Shown here piece by piece: positions 8,629 to 17,807 of a stretch of DNA of 64,000 nucleotides. The stretch lies in contig CAKZPA010000034.1 in assembly GCA_937138415.1 (NCBI GenBank), positions 1-64,000 of the forward strand, given 5' to 3'. Under the pieces are notes generated by a model. It was not told where the DNA came from and ran no database searches. It saw only the letters and a list, made by a program, of their open reading frames with translations. Position numbers and translations under genes: made by a program. Positions within the stretch are counted from its first letter, which is position 1. Every line of letters starts with the position of its first letter. The stretch is from an uncultured Nitrospiraceae bacterium. Lineage in GTDB: Bacteria > Nitrospirota > Thermodesulfovibrionia > Thermodesulfovibrionales > SM23-35.

Positions 8629-8877
8629 ATGGTTGCAATGATGTTGTATGAAAATGAGTTGGACAAGCGCCAGCACCGCTCCGCGATCCACTTTCTTGCC
8701 TCGCATGCTGGGGTATCGGAAGAATTTGTCAGGCAGCTCTATGAGCTCGAACTCGAATCGCTCATCCGACGTGCACGGATCAGGGATTTCCTGCCGGTTC
8801 TCGTCGTTCGGCGGTTGAAAGAAAAGATCACACCAGAAAAAGCCTCAGAATCGCGGGCGATGGACAGAGGAGGATGA
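8629..8877 (+). CDS. DUF3562-like small protein
   Basis: 82 residues, cytoplasmic. It reads AIHFLASHAGVSEEFVRQLYELELESL, then RIRDFLPVLVVRR, the pattern I recall for DUF3562 proteins. The N-terminal half looks like a helix-turn-helix-sized helical domain, but DNA binding is unproven. A good ribosome site (gaggtgacga) precedes the ATG. It is the last gene of the plus-strand operon, 20 nt after the MetK-like gene. Confidence 0.65.
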   Translation: MVAMMLYENELDKRQHRSAIHFLASHAGVSEEFVRQLYELELESLIRRARIRDFLPVLVVRRLKEKITPEKASESRAMDRGG

Positions 8878-8891
8878 GGTCTTCCCGACGT

Positions 8892-8905
8892 CCCCGTTGA
8901 CGGGG
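8892..8905. terminator. Weak stem-loop between convergent operons
   Basis: CCCCG-TTGA-CGGGG lies between the DUF3562-like stop and the minus-strand stop at 8912, with only a short T-rich tail. It may terminate transcription from the plus strand. Confidence 0.3.
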
Positions 8906-8911
8906 GGGTTG

Positions 8912-10039
8912 TTATGTCGTTGAACGATTCACGACGAAACCGAGCATTTTGTCACTCGGAATGAATTGGAGCGCCTTCGCCACGTCGTCCACCCGGGCCT
9001 TGCCGGCCTGCACGACGACAATGACATGGTCGACGAGAGAGGCGAGCGTCAGGGCGTCTGCTCCTGCGAGAACCGCTGGGGCATCGAAGATGATGTACCG
9101 GTTGGGGTACCGGCTCCTGACATCCGCCACGAACTCTCGCATGCGCGGCGAACCGAGGAGTTCCGCGCTTTCCTCTACCGCCTGTCCGCCGGAAATGATC
9201 GTCATTTTTTCGATCCCTGGCCAGATGATCAGTTCGGATATTGGCGTCTCCTCGGTGAGGTAGTGTATCAACCCCCTGTCGCTCGCGAATCCGAGAGACT
9301 TGTGGATGCTCTGCGTGCGCAGATCGCCATCCACGAGCAGGACCGTATGCTGAAATTCCCTCGAAAGGCTGAAGGCGAGATTGATTGCCGTGACCGTTTT
9401 TCCTTCACGGGGCAAGGCGCTCGTGATCATGATCGTGTTCTTCCCCAGCCCACTCGTCTTCTGGAGAATGTGCGTGCGGAGCATACGGTACGCCGCGCCG
9501 GGCGAGCTGTCCAGATAGGCAAGACACCGGTTCTCCGCAAGGTGCGCCGGATTCAACTGCACGGCACGACATCGCGCGTAGACAGGTGACATCCAGCCCG
9601 GTTTTGTTCTCACGGCATCGTCAGGCGCTTCTCGCGCTGGAGATTGCGGGAAAACCTCTGAAGGATCATGCGCCGATGCGAGGTGCGAGCTTTCCATGCG
9701 ACCGGCCGACGCGCATTCGGCGAGAACATCGTGAGGAGGCGCTGCTGCGACAGGAGCCGCAGGAGACGCATCTGCACACACATCCTGCTCCGGTTCTCCG
9801 GTTACCGTCGCGACCTCTTCAGACGAGTCAACGTCGGAGGTTGGCTCGCCCCCGTTACCGTGCCGCTGCTTGAAGTACCGTATCGCCTTCTCCCATTTGT
9901 CACGGCCCGCGTTCCCTGAAACCGTTTCCTGCAGAGCCGTTTCCTTCGCCGTCCCTTCAGGCCTGGGATCGGGGTCCCGACCGCTCTTGATGAGTTTCCG
10001 GTTCCAAAGAGCGATTGCGCCTTTTATTTTCGCCTTCAT
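8912..10039 (-). CDS. Exopolysaccharide tyrosine-kinase-like ATPase (CpsD/CapB type)
   Basis: 375 residues. A charged, Pro/Ala-rich N-terminal region of about 150 residues precedes the BY-kinase ATPase core: AAYRMLRTHI, Walker A in PREGKTVTAIN, Walker A' VLLVDGDLR and Walker B YIIFDAP. The C-terminus ends VVNRSTT without the tyrosine cluster of classical BY-kinases, so autophosphorylation there is doubtful. Members pair with a Wzz protein to control polysaccharide export, and the gene lies directly downstream of a Wzz-like gene. ATG 10039 was chosen because aaaggagtgaatc stands just before it. It is the last gene of the prsT operon. Confidence 0.85.
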   Translation of the reverse strand: MKAKIKGAIALWNRKLIKSGRDPDPRPEGTAKETALQETVSGNAGRDKWEKAIRYFKQRHGNGGEPTSDVDSSEEVATVTGEPEQDVCADASPAAPVAAAPPHDVLAECASAGRMESSHLASAHDPSEVFPQSPAREAPDDAVRTKPGWMSPVYARCRAVQLNPAHLAENRCLAYLDSSPGAAYRMLRTHILQKTSGLGKNTIMITSALPREGKTVTAINLAFSLSREFQHTVLLVDGDLRTQSIHKSLGFASDRGLIHYLTEETPISELIIWPGIEKMTIISGGQAVEESAELLGSPRMREFVADVRSRYPNRYIIFDAPAVLAGADALTLASLVDHVIVVVQAGKARVDDVAKALQFIPSDKMLGFVVNRSTT

Positions 10040-10079
10040 TGATTCACTCCTTTTCCCCCAGACACGCATGTCGAAATCC

Positions 10080-11648
10080 TTATAGCCTCCTCATGACGCG
10101 CGCCCACAGTATGTCGAGGTCCATGATGAAAAAATGGACCACGAGCGCGAGGATCGTCAGCGAGATGACCGAAACTCCCATGATTATTTTCAAGCGCTTC
10201 CTGCTCTTCAATTCGTCTTTTAGGGTCACAATCTCCGGAACCTCTGCGAGGACCGGCAGAGGAAAGGAGCGCGTGAGGTCCTCGGACTGGCGCACCGACC
10301 GGTCGGATGCTTCCTGAATCGATGCGCTGCCGATGCCGGCCCCAAGACCGAGCATGATCCCGAGGAGCAGGATGAGCGGTCTATTCGGCCTGACCGGCTT
10401 TTCCGGAAGCCTCGCGGGGTCTATGAGAGTAAAACGGGTACCCATCTGCTCCCGTTCGAGTCCCCGAGCTACCTTCGCCTCCATGACTTTCTTCATGAGA
10501 TCATCGTATTTTGCCTGGGTGTTGTTCCGCTCGACCATGAGGTTCATGTATCCCTCCGCCACCCGCGGATACATCTCGAGGCGTCTCCGATACTCGTTTC
10601 GCTTCCGATCGATTTCCTCGATCTGCTGCTTTGCCGATGAGATTTTGGACTGCACGCTGGCCAACTCGGAAGCGAGCGCAATGTAGGCAGGGTTGTCCGG
10701 TTTTGCGGGGACCTCCGACTGTTCATTCGCCTGTGTCCGAAGTTTCTTCTCGAGTTCGGCGATCTCCGCTTTCGTTTTTCTGACGTCGGGATACTCGTCC
10801 GAATAACGAGCCTTCAGGCTCACCAACAAAACCCTCAGTTCCTTCAACCGTTCTTTGTCCTGATTGATCGTGTCGGGTGCGACCGTCGCGAGCTGAGTCT
10901 GCAGGTAACTTTCCCGCTCCTGAAGGGCCCTCAGTTCGTCCTTCAACTGGTCGTAATTCCTCTCGCTCCAGTCGAGCGTTTGCAGATTGAACTGCAAGAG
11001 TTCCGGGAGAGCGCGCGTATTTCGCTCTTTATACGCAGCTATCCGTTTCTCGAGTTCAGCGAGGGTTGCCTGGACAGCCCTCATCTCCTCCTCGAGAAAT
11101 TTCGTCGCGCTCTCCGTCTGTTGGCCGACGACTTTGATGTTCTCCTCGAGATAGAGTGACGCGAGAGCGTTCGCCACCTGCTGCACGATCACCGGATTTC
11201 TCCCCTCATAGGAAACGGTGAAGGCAATCGTTGCCTCGGTCGGCTTCCCCGTCCGGGGGTCGACGACGTCTGCCGTGACCGTCTCGAACGTGATGTCTTT
11301 CGTCCGCATCTCCTCGATAATCTCCTCGGTCGTGAGCCGTTTTCGTTCATCGGCGTAGAGGTCGAATCGGTTGATCAGTTCCATGAGTCGTGACGCGCTC
11401 ATGATCCGCTGGTGGATCGTCTGCAGCCGCTGTTCGGCGTAGCTTGTCAACGTTGGCGTGACGTACTCCCTCGGCATCTCCTGATCCTCGATGAGGATCG
11501 TGCACGTCGAACGGTAGACGGGTTTCCAAACGATCACGACGATGACGGAGAGGAGGAATACCGTCACCGCCGGAATGGCGATTGCGAGCGCGCGCCGTTT
11601 TGCTACGGCGACGAGATCTTTGACGCTCATCCTTATTTCCTCTCCCAT
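10080..11648 (-). CDS. Wzz/GNVR chain-length determinant protein
   Basis: 522 residues. An N-terminal transmembrane helix (about 20-42) is followed by a Wzz domain with YRSTCTILIE, a long periplasmic coiled coil (about 165-390), the GNVR-type region, PEKPVRPNRPLILLLG leading into a second membrane helix (about 425-445), and unusually a third hydrophobic segment near the C-terminus (about 488-508). Such proteins set exopolysaccharide chain length and contact the cytoplasmic kinase encoded next. A good ribosome site precedes ATG 11648; a second in-frame ATG at 11630 also has one. Confidence 0.88.
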   Translation of the reverse strand: MGEEIRMSVKDLVAVAKRRALAIAIPAVTVFLLSVIVVIVWKPVYRSTCTILIEDQEMPREYVTPTLTSYAEQRLQTIHQRIMSASRLMELINRFDLYADERKRLTTEEIIEEMRTKDITFETVTADVVDPRTGKPTEATIAFTVSYEGRNPVIVQQVANALASLYLEENIKVVGQQTESATKFLEEEMRAVQATLAELEKRIAAYKERNTRALPELLQFNLQTLDWSERNYDQLKDELRALQERESYLQTQLATVAPDTINQDKERLKELRVLLVSLKARYSDEYPDVRKTKAEIAELEKKLRTQANEQSEVPAKPDNPAYIALASELASVQSKISSAKQQIEEIDRKRNEYRRRLEMYPRVAEGYMNLMVERNNTQAKYDDLMKKVMEAKVARGLEREQMGTRFTLIDPARLPEKPVRPNRPLILLLGIMLGLGAGIGSASIQEASDRSVRQSEDLTRSFPLPVLAEVPEIVTLKDELKSRKRLKIIMGVSVISLTILALVVHFFIMDLDILWARVMRRL

Positions 11649-11687
11649 TATGGTTCTCCCGCGTTCTTTTCCCTATCGACTCCGCAT

Positions 11688-13070
11688 TTATTTGCAGAAG
11701 GCGTGCTGGACCGAAAAACGAACCGAGAACAGGTGCCTGTCCGCGTCCGCACCGGCACACGCACTCGAGGTGCCGGATCGCGCGGACGAACAGCTCGTCA
11801 CCCACGCGTATCCGTACGAGGCCTCGAGTGACGTGTCCCTCGTGAAATCGTATCGGACGCCGGGGTTGATGAACACGTTCTTTTGATCGATGCGGTACAA
11901 GGACTCGTCGATGTCCGCGGACCGATACGCATAGTAACCGGTCGTCACAATCGCCGAGAATTGACGGGTAACCCGGTATCGCCCACTCACGGCGAGCGCA
12001 TCGCGCACCGATGAACCGTTGAGACCCGATGCCGCCGCAAAACTCCGGCTATAGGAAACGGTCGACGTGAAGTACTCCCCCGTATAGCTCATCGAGATCC
12101 CCCCAAGCCAGTCCCACGCGTCGTCGGACAGGTTTCTTCTCACCACTTGGCACGGCAGGGGATCGGGGGGATTGAGCGGAATGCACGCCGTCGCCCATGC
12201 CTCCGTGGACGTGTGACGGATACCCGCATCGACGGATACCGTCCAGAGTTCGTTTAAGGCGCGCGTGAGACCGACGCCGCCGTAGACCGTCGTATCCTGG
12301 GAAGACTCGAAATCGTATGCGCTGAACCCGGCGTGAATCCTCCCCTTCGCGAGGGGCAGGTACTGGCTGAGATCGTATTCGAAGCCGGCTCTCACGTCGT
12401 GCGCCTCGTCATCCGCGTACCGCTCCTCAGAGTAATAGTTCTTGTCGTACGTGTAGGCGACGTTCGTCGACGCCTTTTCCGTGAGCTGCAGATCCGCCGT
12501 GAGTGCACCGCTCATCGTGTTGCGGGGAACCGCGATCACGGGGAGCGGGGCCTCCGCACCCGGCGGGGTCGGCTGCCCGCCGCCGGGGGTTCCCGGTCCT
12601 CCCGGAGTTCCGGGAGGGGGCGTCGGCGGAGGGAATATGATCGTGCCCGGTGGCACCTGGAACGGCATACCGTAATCGATCGCCGGATTGGTCCTCTTTT
12701 GATACCCCGCCCTGCCGGAGACGGATAGGAGCGGGGTCACGCGGTAACGGAATCTGCCGCGATACGACAAGTCGGTGTCGCTCAGATCCCTGTTGTCGAA
12801 GTACTCGAGACGATCTATCCGCGCGACGACATTCGCTTCGAATCGCTCGGTCCGGTTGTTCATCTCGACGCCGGCCGAGGCGATGGTGATAAAATCGCTC
12901 TCCGAGAATCCCGTCGTGAGTACCTCGTCGGTATTGAGCAGAATGTTGCTGTTGTACTGACCCTGAATCCACGCCGACGGCGTGACGCAGAACTCGTTCG
13001 CCTCGAGTCCCGGCGGGCCCAGCGACAGAACGACAACGACGATGAGAATGGAAAAAAGCATCGCGCGCAT
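11688..13070 (-). CDS. Exopolysaccharide-system outer-membrane beta-barrel protein
   Basis: 460 residues. A signal peptide ending near LEA is followed by alternating aromatic/polar strands (YNSNILLNTDEV, FRYRVTPLLSVSGRAGYQ) and a C-terminus VRFSVQHAFCK. This suits the outer-membrane proteins that accompany exosortase/EPS loci. A low-complexity Pro/Gly stretch (about 140-172, rich in PPP and PGG) interrupts the barrel and probably forms a surface loop. The ATG at 13070 overlaps the stop of the Wza-like gene by one base (TGATG), indicating coupling. Confidence 0.8.
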   Translation of the reverse strand: MRAMLFSILIVVVVLSLGPPGLEANEFCVTPSAWIQGQYNSNILLNTDEVLTTGFSESDFITIASAGVEMNNRTERFEANVVARIDRLEYFDNRDLSDTDLSYRGRFRYRVTPLLSVSGRAGYQKRTNPAIDYGMPFQVPPGTIIFPPPTPPPGTPGGPGTPGGGQPTPPGAEAPLPVIAVPRNTMSGALTADLQLTEKASTNVAYTYDKNYYSEERYADDEAHDVRAGFEYDLSQYLPLAKGRIHAGFSAYDFESSQDTTVYGGVGLTRALNELWTVSVDAGIRHTSTEAWATACIPLNPPDPLPCQVVRRNLSDDAWDWLGGISMSYTGEYFTSTVSYSRSFAAASGLNGSSVRDALAVSGRYRVTRQFSAIVTTGYYAYRSADIDESLYRIDQKNVFINPGVRYDFTRDTSLEASYGYAWVTSCSSARSGTSSACAGADADRHLFSVRFSVQHAFCK

Positions 13071-13678
13071 CACGGCACGACGACAACGTCTCCACGTTTC
13101 AGATAGATATTCTGTTCGAGCCGCTTTCCCTCGATGACATCGTCGTACTGGAACGGGAATATCGTCGTCTCTTCAACCCCCTGCCGGAAAACCTTGATAT
13201 CGTTCCTGTTCGCGAAGGGATTCAATCCACCAGCGGCCGCAAGGGCCTGCAAGACATTGATGTCTGTCGCGAGGAGAAATCGGCCGGGATTGTTCACCCT
13301 GCCGATGACATACACCACAAGGCTCCTGATCTCCCGTATCTCCACGGAGAGCGTGAGCTCCGGCACGTACCGGCGGAGCTTGTTCTCTATGTCAGCCTTC
13401 AGTTCGGATGCCGTTCTGTCGGCTGCCCGAACCGTGCCGATGAGCGGGAACGAGATGGAGCCGTCAGGCCTGACGACGCACGTTCGAGTCAGGGACTCGT
13501 CCTTCCATACGGAAATATCGAGCACGTCTCCCGGTCCGATGAGATAGAGATCTTCTCCCGTCTCGGCTTCGGCACAGCCGATCTGAATAACGAAGAGGAG
13601 GGCACTTAAACATCCGATCATCCCAGCGAGGATGCGCAGTCCTTGTCTTCGTCGCGCGCTATCCGCGTTTCGCGCCAT
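13070..13678 (-). CDS. Wza-like polysaccharide export protein (Poly_export/SLBB)
   Basis: 202 residues. An export signal with a Cys at IQIGCAEAE suggests a possible lipoprotein. Then come the Poly_export signature YLIGPGDVLDISVWKDE, VRPDGSISFPLIG and an SLBB domain (VYVIGRVNNPGRF, LQALAAAGGL). It forms the outer-membrane or periplasmic exit channel for exopolysaccharide together with the Wzz protein encoded downstream. ATG 13678 was chosen because gcaaggaggaatgtg precedes it; an earlier in-frame start adds an unsupported extension. Confidence 0.88.
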   Translation of the reverse strand: MARNADSARRRQGLRILAGMIGCLSALLFVIQIGCAEAETGEDLYLIGPGDVLDISVWKDESLTRTCVVRPDGSISFPLIGTVRAADRTASELKADIENKLRRYVPELTLSVEIREIRSLVVYVIGRVNNPGRFLLATDINVLQALAAAGGLNPFANRNDIKVFRQGVEETTIFPFQYDDVIEGKRLEQNIYLKRGDVVVVP

Positions 13679-13701
13679 CGAAATCACATTCCTCCTTGCT
13701 G

Positions 13702-13956
13702 TTAGGGATACTTCGACATGTCGTTCGTGACGACGAAACACCATGCCGACACCTTGTGACATTCCTCCACACCCGCGTGCGGGATGAGGCTTGCCATGAC
13801 ATTATCCCGTCGATCCATGGTGTTTATGAGGTATCCAGCCGCACCGGTTCCCTCATCCTGGAAAGACATGACGTTACGCCTTTTGACGAAGCGTTCATCG
13901 AGCAGCATCGGCACCCTTTTTCTGACAGACGGGATGGAAACCGTTTCGCCGCCCAT
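13702..13956 (-). CDS. Small hypothetical protein inside the EPS export operon
   Basis: 84 residues, not recognised. The start ATG is preceded by ccggagctgacgg and lies 4 nt after the prsT stop, so it looks translationally coupled. It fills the otherwise empty gap before the Wza-like gene. Composition is polar (LDERFVKRRNVMSFQDE, NTMDRRD) with no signal peptide or membrane segment and two cysteines. It could be a non-coding leader, but start position and fit in the operon favour a real gene. Confidence 0.5.
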   Translation of the reverse strand: MGGETVSIPSVRKRVPMLLDERFVKRRNVMSFQDEGTGAAGYLINTMDRRDNVMASLIPHAGVEECHKVSAWCFVVTNDMSKYP

Positions 13957-13959
13957 CCG

Positions 13960-15948
13960 TCAGCTCCGGTTGCCGGAAAGAATCCTTTCCGCCTCATCTT
14001 TTCCCGGGAACCGGAGAGGGGAAGAAACGGCGACGCGGAGATACTCCTTCGCCTTTTCCTGGTTGCCGGCACGATACAGCGCCATCCCAAGGTGATAGTT
14101 AAAGATAGGGTTGCCCACGGCCTTTGCTCGTGCCTTTTCGAGCCAGTGAATAGCCCGATGCATATCACCCTTTCGGTAATAAATCCAGCCTATTGTATCC
14201 ATGATGTTCGGGTTTTCCGGGTTAAGGGACAGTGCCCGTTCGGCGAGGGTGACAGCCCGTTCGAGGTCTTTCGGACCCGAGCCGAATTCGCCGAGAAGGA
14301 CGGCTAAATCATTCATGACTGACCACTCCTGAGGCAGATTTTTCAAGGCGCTCTCCAGCTCGGCGATTGCCCTGTCCCACCGCTTCTGAGACATATAGAG
14401 CCCGCTGAGCTTGACAAAGCCGAGTGGGTGATTCGGGGCCAGTCTCTTGATCTCACGGAATTCGGCCTCGGCCCGTCCGAGGTCGCCTTCGGCAACTCTG
14501 AGATCCCCGAGGTCTGCCCGAATTTCTCGGTCATGCGGATCTCTCTCGAGGAGCTTCCTGTACTGGAGTTCGGCGCTCCGAAAATCTTTCTGTCTCACCG
14601 CAAGGCGGGCCATCGAACGGATGATCTCCCTCGATTCCGGATGCGCTTTCAAGGCGTTCTGGAGCGTATCGAAAGCGAGGTGCGGTTCATTATTCACCGC
14701 GTGTGCCTCGGCAAGGCTGATGTGGCCCTGAATGAAGTGCGGACTCTCGTTCACGACCGTCCTGAAGGCGGAGACGGCCTCTCCGCCTTCCTGTTTTCTC
14801 AGGTGGATCAAACCCTTGGTATAGTTGGCGTCGATATTCTTCGGGCTCTCTTTAATCACTTCATCGACGTACTGCCTTGCTTTGTCGATCTCCTGGCGGG
14901 ACAGGTAGAACTGCGCGAGAGAGTTCTTCGCGTGGAGGATGTTCGGATCGGCGGGATCCTTCTTCAGCGTGAGACACTCTTCGAGCACGGAGCGAGCTTG
15001 ATCCGTACGGCCTGTCGTCATATAGAGCGCGCTCAGTGCAAACCGGATCTTGAAGCTCTTGGCGTTCTCGCGAAGGCCTTCCTTCAGCTTCTGCTCCGCC
15101 TCAGCCGGCCGGTTCCTGACGAGGTAAAAGTCGGAGGCATCTACCCACCGTTCTTCCTTCTTCGGATCGCGCGACAAGAATTCCCGGAGCGTGTCGCCCG
15201 CCTCCTTCTCGCGTCCCGCGTTCCAGTAAATCCCGGCGAGGACCATGCGATACTGACCGGCATCCGGGTCGATCTCGATAATCTCCCTCAGAACGGCAGT
15301 TGCATCGCCCGCCCGTTTCTGCCGGAGATAGAGGTCGGCAAGCATCAGGTAGAGTTGGGGGGACTGTTCGTTCCGCTTTATGCCCTCCCGCAACATTTTC
15401 TCGGCCATCGCCACTTCCCCGTTTTCCGCGTAGATGGACGCCAGGAGCAGGTAGCCGTCCGCTCCCCGCACTTCTCCCCCCACGACAGATTCGAGGAAGC
15501 GACGAGCGCCGTCGTTATCCTTCTTCGCGAGGAGAACGGCCCCCTTGAGCACGAGCGCATCCTCATTCTTCGCGTCCTCCCGAAGGACGAGTTCAGCCTT
15601 TTCCATCGCCTCGTTCGCTCGACCGGCCGCGAGCAGGAACTTCCCTATCTGAACGTGGGCGTCCCAATATCGGGGATTCAGCTCGACGACTTTCGAGAAG
15701 TTCTCGTATGCAGCCTGGGGGCTGCCCGTCTTGAGCGCGATCATGCCGAGCATAAAGAGGGCGTCGGCATATTTCGGGTCAATCTGCAGCGCGTTCTTGA
15801 TCTCGAGCTTCGCTTTTACGTAGTCGCCCTTGCCGTAGAGAGCCTTGCCTCTGTTGAAGAAGGTGACCTTCTTTTCTTCCGGACCGCTACAAGAGAAAAC
15901 GGCAAGAACGATCCAGAGAATGCATAGTCCAGAGATCCTGCGCTTCAT
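13960..15948 (-). CDS. prsT: PrsT-like TPR lipoprotein of the exosortase/EPS system
   Basis: 662 residues. A lipoprotein signal (VLAVFSC) places the anchor cysteine near 20. The remainder is about 16 consecutive TPR units, for example YVKAKLEIKNALQIDPKYADALFMLG and AIHWLEKARAKAVGNPIFNYHLG. PrsT proteins are standard partners of PEP-CTERM/exosortase EPS loci; this one is shorter than the usual 900-residue form. It probably scaffolds export or sorting components at the membrane. It is the first gene after the Pho-box-like promoter at 16042-16096 and heads the wza-wzz-kinase operon. Confidence 0.85.
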   Translation of the reverse strand: MKRRISGLCILWIVLAVFSCSGPEEKKVTFFNRGKALYGKGDYVKAKLEIKNALQIDPKYADALFMLGMIALKTGSPQAAYENFSKVVELNPRYWDAHVQIGKFLLAAGRANEAMEKAELVLREDAKNEDALVLKGAVLLAKKDNDGARRFLESVVGGEVRGADGYLLLASIYAENGEVAMAEKMLREGIKRNEQSPQLYLMLADLYLRQKRAGDATAVLREIIEIDPDAGQYRMVLAGIYWNAGREKEAGDTLREFLSRDPKKEERWVDASDFYLVRNRPAEAEQKLKEGLRENAKSFKIRFALSALYMTTGRTDQARSVLEECLTLKKDPADPNILHAKNSLAQFYLSRQEIDKARQYVDEVIKESPKNIDANYTKGLIHLRKQEGGEAVSAFRTVVNESPHFIQGHISLAEAHAVNNEPHLAFDTLQNALKAHPESREIIRSMARLAVRQKDFRSAELQYRKLLERDPHDREIRADLGDLRVAEGDLGRAEAEFREIKRLAPNHPLGFVKLSGLYMSQKRWDRAIAELESALKNLPQEWSVMNDLAVLLGEFGSGPKDLERAVTLAERALSLNPENPNIMDTIGWIYYRKGDMHRAIHWLEKARAKAVGNPIFNYHLGMALYRAGNQEKAKEYLRVAVSSPLRFPGKDEAERILSGNRS

Positions 15949-16041
15949 GCGCTCCGTTCAGCCTCCGCACACGAATGAAAAATGACCCTGCGAGGGGTTT
16001 TGCGTATAACGTATCAGGGATAGGGTTAAACCTACCGTGAT

Positions 16042-16096
16042 AGTCTAATAAGGCCGTGTTACGCCGACGTTACAATTGTGTGAACTTTTGATGAAA
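16042..16096 (-). promoter_or_regulatory. Pho-box-like promoter of the prsT operon
   Basis: On the minus strand four 5-bp half-sites lie at exact 11-bp spacing: TTTCA (16092-16096), GTTCA (16081-16085), TGTAA (16070-16074), CGTAA (16059-16063). After an 11-nt gap comes TAGACT (16042-16047) as -10. The prsT ATG is 94 nt further on. The same architecture occurs at five other promoters in the window. Confidence 0.65.
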
Positions 16097-16145
16097 ACCG
16101 ACTCGGCGTTCTCGCTCGCCTGGATGCAGTCTGATACGGGAACCC

Positions 16146-17789
16146 TTATGACGGGATTAATCCCCTCACCCCGGACACGATGAGTGTGACGAAGGTGACA
16201 GCGACCACGAGGTCCAGCTTCTCCCGCAGTTCCTTGATGAGTACTTCGCAACCGAACAGCAGAACCACGATCTCGACCGCCAGCCTGCCGAGTTGAAAGC
16301 TCTGAATCGAGCGATCCGGCAGATTTGGCACGACGACGGCGATGAACACGATGAGAAAGTCCATCGGCGTCGCTTTGAATCCCGTCTTCCTGCGCGAGTA
16401 CTTCACGACGAGAAACACGAGGAACGCAATCACGCCGTAAGAAGCGTGGTACGCCGATACGAGCTCGTTACGCATCCAAGCAGCCCTGCCTTGTTCGACG
16501 AGGTAGAGGAGCAACGGGATGGTGAGAAAGAGGATGCACCGAAGGCACAGCCCCAGATGGGCCCTCGCGAAGAGGCGCACGATGAGCAGCGCCGCGACGA
16601 AGAGGAGGGAGATGACGGCCGCGTATCCCGGAACGTGCGAAAGCTGCAGCGAGGACCACACGAGCACCGCGGGCACCGCGATCTTCGATAACGCGAACGA
16701 GAGACGAATGATCACGTTTCGATCTTTGATCTTCCTCAACGTTCCCTTCACGTTCGTATCGATGAGAGAAGATCGTTTGACGGTAAAGCCCGTCCGGTCC
16801 GCAACGGCAAATGACCCGATAACGGCGCCGGCGAAGAGGACATACGCCATGACGAGCATCCAGTCGCTGTGATACTTGAACAAAATGGCGGCGATGATCA
16901 TGGCCGCCTGGATGGCATAGATAATGAAGACCGCCTCGGTGTGATAGAGGCCGAAACGGACGAGGCGGTGGTGGAAGTGATTCGTGTCAGGAGAAAAAGG
17001 CGATCTCCCGGAACGGATCCGCTCGACCATAACGGTGAGCGTATCGAGCACCGGGAAACCGAGGATGAGGAGCGGCAAGACTGGGCTAAGTGGCGTACTG
17101 GCCTGGGTAACGCGGATCGCAAGGACGATAGCAGAAAAACCGAGGAGCTGGCTTCCCGTATCGCCCATGAACAGGGTGGCGGGATAGGTGTTATACCGGA
17201 GAAATCCGAAAATCGCACCGGCGAGCGCCAGCGAGAGGAAGAGAGCCGACGTGTCTCCCGTAAGATACGCGAGATAGCAGATACAGCAGAAACCGAGGAG
17301 AGATATTCCTCCCGCGAGGCCGTCCAGGCCATCGGACAAGTTGATCGCGTTCGTGACCCCGACGATCGCCACAATCGAAAGTGCGATGGCGAACCCCTCC
17401 GGTATCTCAAGGCAACAAGGGAGCAATCCCCCGAGAGAATCGATCCTCACCCCGCCGGGCACGACGACGATCACGGCCGCCGCGATCTGCCCGGCAAACT
17501 TCGCCTTGTACCCCAGCCCTCTCAGGTCGTCAAGCAGGCCGAAGATGACCAGAACGGCCGCCGCGATTAGATATGACCGCACGAAATCGTCGACCGATGT
17601 CCAGAGGACGATCGGGACGAATGCGCCGAGTGCCATGGCGAACCCGCCGATCCTCGGCACCGGACGCGTGTGGACCTTCCTCGGGTTCGGGACATCGACG
17701 AACTGGAAACGTTCCGCCAGCTTCGTCATCATCGGGATGAGGCTGACGGTGAGGAACACGGAGAGGAGAACCGTCGAGATGTAGAGCAT
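16146..17789 (-). CDS. WecA/MraY-type undecaprenyl-phosphate sugar-1-phosphate transferase
   Basis: 547 residues. The first 320 carry the polyprenyl-phosphate HexNAc/Hex-1-P transferase signatures: PRKVHTRPVPRIGG, FGLLDD, NAINLSDGLDGLAGG, FMGDTGS and HFHHRL. The protein initiates glycan assembly on the lipid carrier at the inner membrane. It continues for about 220 residues with six or more extra transmembrane helices, beyond the usual 350-residue family length. ATG 17789 was preferred over an upstream TTG; no clear ribosome site is visible. It is the last gene of the long glycan operon, after the exosortase gene. Confidence 0.88.
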   Translation of the reverse strand: MLYISTVLLSVFLTVSLIPMMTKLAERFQFVDVPNPRKVHTRPVPRIGGFAMALGAFVPIVLWTSVDDFVRSYLIAAAVLVIFGLLDDLRGLGYKAKFAGQIAAAVIVVVPGGVRIDSLGGLLPCCLEIPEGFAIALSIVAIVGVTNAINLSDGLDGLAGGISLLGFCCICYLAYLTGDTSALFLSLALAGAIFGFLRYNTYPATLFMGDTGSQLLGFSAIVLAIRVTQASTPLSPVLPLLILGFPVLDTLTVMVERIRSGRSPFSPDTNHFHHRLVRFGLYHTEAVFIIYAIQAAMIIAAILFKYHSDWMLVMAYVLFAGAVIGSFAVADRTGFTVKRSSLIDTNVKGTLRKIKDRNVIIRLSFALSKIAVPAVLVWSSLQLSHVPGYAAVISLLFVAALLIVRLFARAHLGLCLRCILFLTIPLLLYLVEQGRAAWMRNELVSAYHASYGVIAFLVFLVVKYSRRKTGFKATPMDFLIVFIAVVVPNLPDRSIQSFQLGRLAVEIVVLLFGCEVLIKELREKLDLVVAVTFVTLIVSGVRGLIPS

Positions 17790-17807
17790 GGGCAACGCGT
17801 GAATTGC

